Part shown: piece after piece, positions 30,865 to 35,692 of the stretch | Numbering within the stretch: position 1 is the first letter of the stretch | Layout of the letters: each line of letters starts with the position of its first letter | Assembly: GCA_944387095.1 (NCBI GenBank) | Contig: CALXDP010000019.1 | Span: 1-35,692, forward strand | Length of the DNA: 35,692 bases | Direction of reading: 5' to 3' | Source of the DNA: an uncultured Oscillospiraceae bacterium | GTDB lineage: Bacteria; Bacillota; Clostridia; Oscillospirales; Oscillospiraceae | Program-made: the position numbers and the translations under genes | Notes under the pieces: generated by a model | The model's database searches: none | What the model was told of the DNA's origin: nothing | The model's input: the letters and a program-made list of their open reading frames with translations, nothing else

Positions 30865-33017
30865 AATACCACTGTATCAAGCAACACGACATCACCGACT
30901 GCGGCGCCGCCTGTCTGGCAACCATCTCCAAGCAGTATGGCCTATCCACCTCGATCACCAAAATTCGCCAGGTGGCCGGTACAGATAAAATGGGAACCAA
31001 CGCCTATGGCATGGTGAAGGCCGCGGAACAACTGGGCTTTACCGCCAAAGGTGTCAAGGGGAATCAAGAGGCGTTTTTTTCAGAGTTCCCTCTGCCTGCC
31101 ATTGCCCATGTAGTGGTGGATGGCAGTTTACTTCACTATGTAGTGATTCACAAAATCACAAAAAAGCAGGTGATCCTTGCAGATCCGGCAAGGGGAATTG
31201 TCAAGAAAACACCCGAGGAATTTTTCAAAGAGTGGACTGGTATTCTGATTCTGATGGTACCTGCCCAGACGTTCCAGAAAGGGAAGGAAACCAAGAATAT
31301 CTTTGAGCGTTTTTGGAGCCTTTTGCTGCCCCAAAAGCGACTTGTGATTGATATTTTTGCGGCATCTTTGGTGATTACAGTACTTGGGATATTAGGGGCA
31401 TTCTATTTTCAGATCATCATCGATGATATCTTGCCAGCCGGGATTGTTAAGACACTTCATGTCCTATCAATTGGCGTAATTCTGCTGAAGCTGTTCTCCG
31501 TTCTGATAACAGTATTGCGGGCGCAGCTCCTGGTCTATCTGAGCCAGAAACTGGATATTGCCCTGCTCCTGGGCTATTACGAGCATGTACTCAAGTTACC
31601 TATGAATTTCTTTGGCACTCGGAAGGTGGGTGAAATCATCTCCCGATTCCAAGACGCATCCTCCATTCGGGACGCTATCTCCAATGCTACGCTGACAGTA
31701 ATGATTGATACATTAATGGCATTTGCGGGCGGCCTAATCCTTTTCTTTAAAAGTAAAGTGCTGTTTGCCATCGCTTTTTGCATGGTTCTTCTATACGGTG
31801 TGCTGGTATTTCTATTTAATAAGCCCTATAAAAAAGCAAATGAGAAGCAAATGGAAAATAATGCGCAACTGACTTCATATTTGGTAGAGTCCTTGAACGG
31901 GATTCAGACGGTAAAAGCCTTCAATGGAGAACAGACTGTACAGACGGAGACGGAATTTAAGTTTATCCGCCTGCTGAAAAGCATCTTTAGGTTGGCCTGT
32001 ATCAGCAATGTGCAGGAGGGGCTAAAACTATTTGTAGAGGCAGTCGGCGGAGTAATCATCTTATGGGTGGGGGCATATAGCGTGCTGCAGGGAGATATGA
32101 CCATTGGCGGATTGGTATCTTTTAATGCGCTGCTGGTTTACTTCCTGGACCCGGTTAAAAACTTGATCAATTTGCAGCCCAATCTTCAGACTGCGGTGGT
32201 AGCATCTGACCGCTTGGGCGAAATTTTAGATCTAGAGATTGAGAAGGACGAGACAGAACTGCACAAGGTTGTGCCGAGCACTCTCAGAGGAGATATTTCG
32301 ATTCAAGATGTATCCTTCCGCTATGGGACACGTCAGTTGGTTCTGGAGCATTTTACGATGAAAGTAGCGCAAGGTTCACGAGTGGCTATCGTTGGAGAAA
32401 GCGGTGCAGGGAAAACGACGATTGCGAAGCTGCTGCTGAGATTTTATCCGTTTGAGGCAGGTACGATTAGCATTGCAGATTATGCGCTGCCGGATATTCA
32501 ACTGGAAGCCTTGCGGGAAAAGATTGCCTACATCCCTCAGGAGACTTTTCTGTTCAGCGGAACTATTTTGGAAAATCTGACCTTTGGTGTGGAACAGTTG
32601 GACATGGAAGAAGTGATCAGGGTATCAAAGTTGGCACAAATCCATGATTTTATTAATAGCCTTCCACTGCGATATGAAACTCACTTGGATGAGAACGGAA
32701 GTAACCTGTCTGGAGGGCAGAGACAGCGCATCGCCATTGCCAGAGCAATGCTAAAGAAACCAGATATTCTTATTTTAGATGAGGCAACCAGCAATTTAGA
32801 CGCTGTGACAGAGAAGGCAATTCAAGAAACGATAGATGCATATAGTGAGGGGTTAACGACCATTATTATTGCCCATCGGCTCAGTACGATCCGACGGTGT
32901 GACCAAATTTTTGTAATGGAGCGAGGGAAAATCTTGGAATCCGGTACGCACACGCAGTTAATGTCGAAACCTGGCGGATATTATCGAGGGCTTTACCAAG
33001 CGCAGACAGGAGAATAA
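30861..33017 (+). CDS. Peptidase-containing ABC exporter (C39 bacteriocin transporter)
   Basis: This 718-residue protein has an N-terminal C39 cysteine peptidase (1-140) with Cys14 in ITDCGAACLAT, His92 in LLHYVVIH and Asp108 in LADPARG. A six-helix membrane domain (about 160-450) and an ATPase with Walker A GESGAGKTT, signature LSGGQ and Walker B ILILDEATSNLD follow. It cuts GG leaders and exports the core peptide. It starts in an ATGA overlap with the LspA-like gene. Its first part is GC-rich like that gene, while the rest is AT-richer, which suggests recombination. Confidence 0.95.
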   Translation: MKYHCIKQHDITDCGAACLATISKQYGLSTSITKIRQVAGTDKMGTNAYGMVKAAEQLGFTAKGVKGNQEAFFSEFPLPAIAHVVVDGSLLHYVVIHKITKKQVILADPARGIVKKTPEEFFKEWTGILILMVPAQTFQKGKETKNIFERFWSLLLPQKRLVIDIFAASLVITVLGILGAFYFQIIIDDILPAGIVKTLHVLSIGVILLKLFSVLITVLRAQLLVYLSQKLDIALLLGYYEHVLKLPMNFFGTRKVGEIISRFQDASSIRDAISNATLTVMIDTLMAFAGGLILFFKSKVLFAIAFCMVLLYGVLVFLFNKPYKKANEKQMENNAQLTSYLVESLNGIQTVKAFNGEQTVQTETEFKFIRLLKSIFRLACISNVQEGLKLFVEAVGGVIILWVGAYSVLQGDMTIGGLVSFNALLVYFLDPVKNLINLQPNLQTAVVASDRLGEILDLEIEKDETELHKVVPSTLRGDISIQDVSFRYGTRQLVLEHFTMKVAQGSRVAIVGESGAGKTTIAKLLLRFYPFEAGTISIADYALPDIQLEALREKIAYIPQETFLFSGTILENLTFGVEQLDMEEVIRVSKLAQIHDFINSLPLRYETHLDENGSNLSGGQRQRIAIARAMLKKPDILILDEATSNLDAVTEKAIQETIDAYSEGLTTIIIAHRLSTIRRCDQIFVMERGKILESGTHTQLMSKPGGYYRGLYQAQTGE

Positions 33018-33025
33018 AGAGTAGT

Positions 33026-35275
33026 ATGAAAAGGACCACTGTTGATATTCGAGAATTATCAGATAGTAAGGAGGTCTATGGACAGCGACCCAATCCTATC
33101 ATTTCTGTTTTTATCTATAGCTTGATTGGGTTGCTGTTGGTAGCAATCATCTATTCGATGCTCGGGAAGATTGAAATTGTTGCATCTGCTACAGGGATTG
33201 TGCGCCCAAATGATGCGGTTAGCACTGTCTCCAGTTTAATTGGTGGACGTGTAACTGGGATCTATTATAGAGAAGGTCAAATGGTAAACCAGGGCGATAT
33301 CCTACTGACCGTAGACACGACTGAACTGCAGATTACATTGGATGGGTTGGAATCTTCTGAGAAAGATAGTCAGAATCGTATTGCAATGATTGATAAATTC
33401 TTAGCGGGTATCAATGCTGGTGAAAACCCATTCTCTTCAGACCCGAGTGATGATGAATATCCCTACTATATTCAATATCGAGATTTCGAAATGGCACTTC
33501 ATGACACGATGGATAATATTGAATACGATATGGCTCAAACAGCGGAAAACGTGGAAACCACAGCGCAAAAAATCGCCGTGCTTCAGGAGAAGTTGGATGG
33601 GTTGAACGCATATAAGAGCAGTGTTCAGGAAGGGAAAAATTTAGCCGCTGATTATCCGGAATATGAAAGTATGTACACGCTTTATGTTTCCACCCAGGAA
33701 AAGCTGACCGAGGATTATCTCGCTCAACGCCAAGAGATTGAAGCAGATACATCTCAGGAAACCAATAGTTATTATCTGAGTTACTATCAAGCTCAAGTGG
33801 TTGATTACGAATATTTGACTGAATCTATCAAGACAGGCAAGTCCGTATTCCCAGCCAGTGAGGATAGTACAGGTTACCTGCTCTACCTTAATTACTTATC
33901 TCAACTTGAAGAATATGAACGCAACTATGAATCCGCAAAGGAAACATACAATTACTATATAAATGGAGGGGGTATTGGAGATGCAGAAGTAGAACTCCTA
34001 AACTATGATAAAACTATGCTGGAAGGGTATCGTTACTATCAACAATCTGTGGAAAGCGGTCAGGACATGTTTGACGATGATCGCGAAAGCGTATTCTACC
34101 GCACCCTCTATATTACGTACCAGGAAGAATACGCAGTGTTAAAGAGTGCTGCAGATCAGGCTGCAACAGCATATGAATCGTTGGTGAACAACCCAGATGC
34201 GACCCCAGAGAATGTTCAGGATGCCTTGGAAGCTGTCAATGCGGCTCAAGCTGCATGTGATGCGTTCAAATCATCCACGTTGGCGAGCATTAAGAATACA
34301 ATTCTACAAATTGAGGCATCCATTGCCGAAAAGGAAATCAGCCTTGGAATCCCGTCGCTAGACCATAATATCGAAAGCGCAAAAGCACAAATGGAAAGTG
34401 CAGCAGCTGCAATTACCGCATATCAGAATAATATGTTGGCAGAGTATAGCAAAACTTTGGACACTCTGAAAAATCAGGTTGAGGAACTACGGTTGGCAGG
34501 GGAATCGTTTCAAGATAAAGATGCTCTGCTCACAGCGTTGGAATCATCCTATCAAAACGCAAAAGAGCAACAGTTTCATCAAACCATTACGCAGATTAAC
34601 AGCTCGATCCAGGCCGCGCAAACTGAGTTGATCTCTGCTCGCTCTAATTATCATCTCTACCAAATTACACAAAATCTATATCAAAACAACAGGGACGAGA
34701 ATGGGCAGCCTTTGTCGCTTTCGATGACTGCAATAGAACAGATTTCTACGATTTTGAGTGATCAAGAAGCTTTTAAAGTTCAATTAGACGAGCTTGAAAC
34801 CCAGATACAGCAGGCGCGAAAACAAATTGAGCAAGGAACTATTGTGGCCGAGCAGGACGGAGTGATAAGCGAATTAGCGCTTCTTGCAGAAGGGGATTCA
34901 ATCTCAGCAGGGACAGCACTTGCGACAATCATTCCAATGGATGAGAGTGAATTTAAAGTGCAGCTTTATGTTAATAATGCAGACATCGCAAATGTCCAGA
35001 AGGGTGATATGATTCAATATAATGTAGCTGCTTTACCCAGCAATCAATACGGTGTAATAGCTGGAAAAGTGACAATGGTTTCGACAGACGTACTGCTTCA
35101 GGATGGAGAATATTCTGGTTATTTCCTTGTCGAAGGGAGCATTGCCAATACAGCATTGTCAGATGCATCAGGCAATAGTGGAGCCATCAACATTGGTATG
35201 CAAGTAGAAGCAAAAATTGTCACGCAAACGAAAAGCATATTCCGATATTTACTCGAAAAGATAAACCTTTGGTAG
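33026..35275 (+). CDS. HlyD-type secretion adaptor, extra-long
   Basis: A 749-residue membrane-fusion protein with one N-terminal membrane helix (about 27-46), a lipoyl-like half (residues about 60-105, GGRVTGIYYREGQMVNQGD), a very long coiled-coil region (about 110-600) and a C-terminal barrel (GDSISAGTALATIIP, then KVQLYVNNADIANVQKGD). Most HlyD partners of peptide exporters have about 400-500 residues, so the hairpin here is much extended, perhaps to cross a thick envelope. AGGAG lies inside the end of the ABC gene, nine bases before this start, so they are one operon. Confidence 0.9.
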   Translation: MKRTTVDIRELSDSKEVYGQRPNPIISVFIYSLIGLLLVAIIYSMLGKIEIVASATGIVRPNDAVSTVSSLIGGRVTGIYYREGQMVNQGDILLTVDTTELQITLDGLESSEKDSQNRIAMIDKFLAGINAGENPFSSDPSDDEYPYYIQYRDFEMALHDTMDNIEYDMAQTAENVETTAQKIAVLQEKLDGLNAYKSSVQEGKNLAADYPEYESMYTLYVSTQEKLTEDYLAQRQEIEADTSQETNSYYLSYYQAQVVDYEYLTESIKTGKSVFPASEDSTGYLLYLNYLSQLEEYERNYESAKETYNYYINGGGIGDAEVELLNYDKTMLEGYRYYQQSVESGQDMFDDDRESVFYRTLYITYQEEYAVLKSAADQAATAYESLVNNPDATPENVQDALEAVNAAQAACDAFKSSTLASIKNTILQIEASIAEKEISLGIPSLDHNIESAKAQMESAAAAITAYQNNMLAEYSKTLDTLKNQVEELRLAGESFQDKDALLTALESSYQNAKEQQFHQTITQINSSIQAAQTELISARSNYHLYQITQNLYQNNRDENGQPLSLSMTAIEQISTILSDQEAFKVQLDELETQIQQARKQIEQGTIVAEQDGVISELALLAEGDSISAGTALATIIPMDESEFKVQLYVNNADIANVQKGDMIQYNVAALPSNQYGVIAGKVTMVSTDVLLQDGEYSGYFLVEGSIANTALSDASGNSGAINIGMQVEAKIVTQTKSIFRYLLEKINLW

Positions 35276-35603
35276 GGTGCATGCGTTGCTCCAAAGGGCT
35301 CCAGTGCCTTATTGGCGCAGAAATTAGATACAATGACTAAATTACCAAGAAAATAGTAAACCAGAAAACAAGTCACAAAGAAAAAATAGGTATAGCAGGG
35401 CTGCGGTTTCAGATGAAACCGCAGCCCTTTTTCTGACCTGTTTTTAGGAAACATTGGAGTACCGCTTTGTACTTTCGATTTCTGGGCGGAATAAGGTTCC
35501 GCATCCTCAGAAGGACGTCATGGCTCAGAACACATAGCGGCAGACCGCCGCCCCCGACAATCTGAATTTTCCCAAATTTCAGATTGATCGGAGGAAAACA
35601 GCC
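35276..35603. other. Intergenic region
   Basis: No convincing gene is seen in these 328 bases. They contain the terminator at 35398-35432 and, just before the last gene, AATCTGAA and TTTCAGATT, which could form a small hairpin in its leader (about 35560-35586). Confidence 0.6.
35398..35432 (+). terminator. Terminator of the peptide export operon
   Basis: GGGCTGCGGTTTCA (35398-35411) and TGAAACCGCAGCCC (35414-35427) form a perfect 14-bp stem followed by TTTTT. It ends the operon 120 bases after the HlyD-like gene. Confidence 0.92.
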
Positions 35604-35692
35604 ATGGCTTATCATAAAGCCAGAGCGGAAAGAGAATGGCTCCGCTGGAAGGAAGCTGAGGAAAAGAAACTCCGGGAGTTGGGTGTGGACGA
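35604..35692 (+). CDS. Start of a short helical gene, Tn1549-like element type (partial)
   Basis: The window ends 29 codons into a frame that starts MAYHKARAEREWLRWKEAEE after GGAGG. The highly charged helical start resembles small sigma-factor-like or helix-turn-helix proteins of Tn1549-type integrative elements, recalled from memory. With the ParM remnant at 23430 this suggests that the island lies in or next to such an element. The 3' part is outside the window. Confidence 0.5.
   Translation, partial: MAYHKARAEREWLRWKEAEEKKLRELGVD

Noticed and set aside
22949-35692. A direct repeat of the tRNA-fMet 3' end as attachment site
   Set aside because: I looked for the T-arm and acceptor end downstream and found no second copy in the window.

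Overview
The window looks like a chromosome segment from a fairly GC-rich member of the Firmicutes, most likely a gut Clostridia related to the Flavonifractor/Pseudoflavonifractor/Lawsonibacter group. This is inferred from the Firmicutes-type order of the spc and alpha ribosomal operons (adk, map, a KOW protein, infA, rpmJ, rpsM, rpsK, rpsD, rpoA, rplQ), the short zinc-binding S14, GC-rich codon use, strong sigma-A promoters and tRNA signatures. No species can be assigned from sequence alone.

Layout. (1) 1-11618, plus strand: the 3' part of the ribosomal supercluster from rpmC (cut by the window edge) to rplQ. It is interrupted by a 781-bp gap between rpsN and rpsH. That gap holds diverged repeats, a perfect hairpin, a good sigma-A promoter and a compact, multi-stem RNA-like element, so the rpsH half probably has its own transcription start and leader. 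Right after rplQ an 81-bp block (last codons plus terminator) is duplicated around a 127-bp element with imperfect terminal inverted repeats. (2) 11934-22532, ordinary accessory genes: a small PQ-loop-like membrane protein and a PEBP/YbhB protein, a frameshifted HxlR regulator, a heterodimeric ABC exporter preceded by a promoter, 34-codon ORF and terminator (a BmrB-like attenuator layout), a Crp/Fnr regulator with an SsuABC-like importer, an LCP cell-wall ligase, greA, and a decayed acetyltransferase fragment. (3) 22775-22947: tRNA-Leu(UAA) and initiator tRNA-fMet under one promoter.

(4) 22983-35692, a mosaic accessory island. It opens with scars of an integrative element: a truncated ParM/StbA-like gene joined to a frameshifted, N-terminally truncated membrane-protein gene. 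Then come two candidate new systems. The first is a two-gene operon of putative alpha-helical pore-forming toxin subunits (24636-26912) next to an orphan response regulator with a Spo0A-type DNA-binding domain (26991-27770). A Spo0A-box-like TGTCGAA lies upstream of the toxin genes. The second is a double-glycine peptide export cluster (27976-35275): an unknown small-molecule-binding-like protein, a CPBP membrane protease, a small membrane protein, two tiny GG-leader precursor peptides, a signal-peptidase-II-like membrane protein, a C39 peptidase/ABC exporter and an unusually long HlyD-type adaptor. The window ends at the start of a short gene resembling those of Tn1549-like conjugative elements.

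The strongest candidates for undescribed biology are the toxin/Spo0A-like module and the peptide cluster with its own LspA-like protease. The second precursor even ends its hydrophobic stretch in a lipobox-like MASC. The remodelled spc operon is a separate surprise in otherwise conserved DNA.
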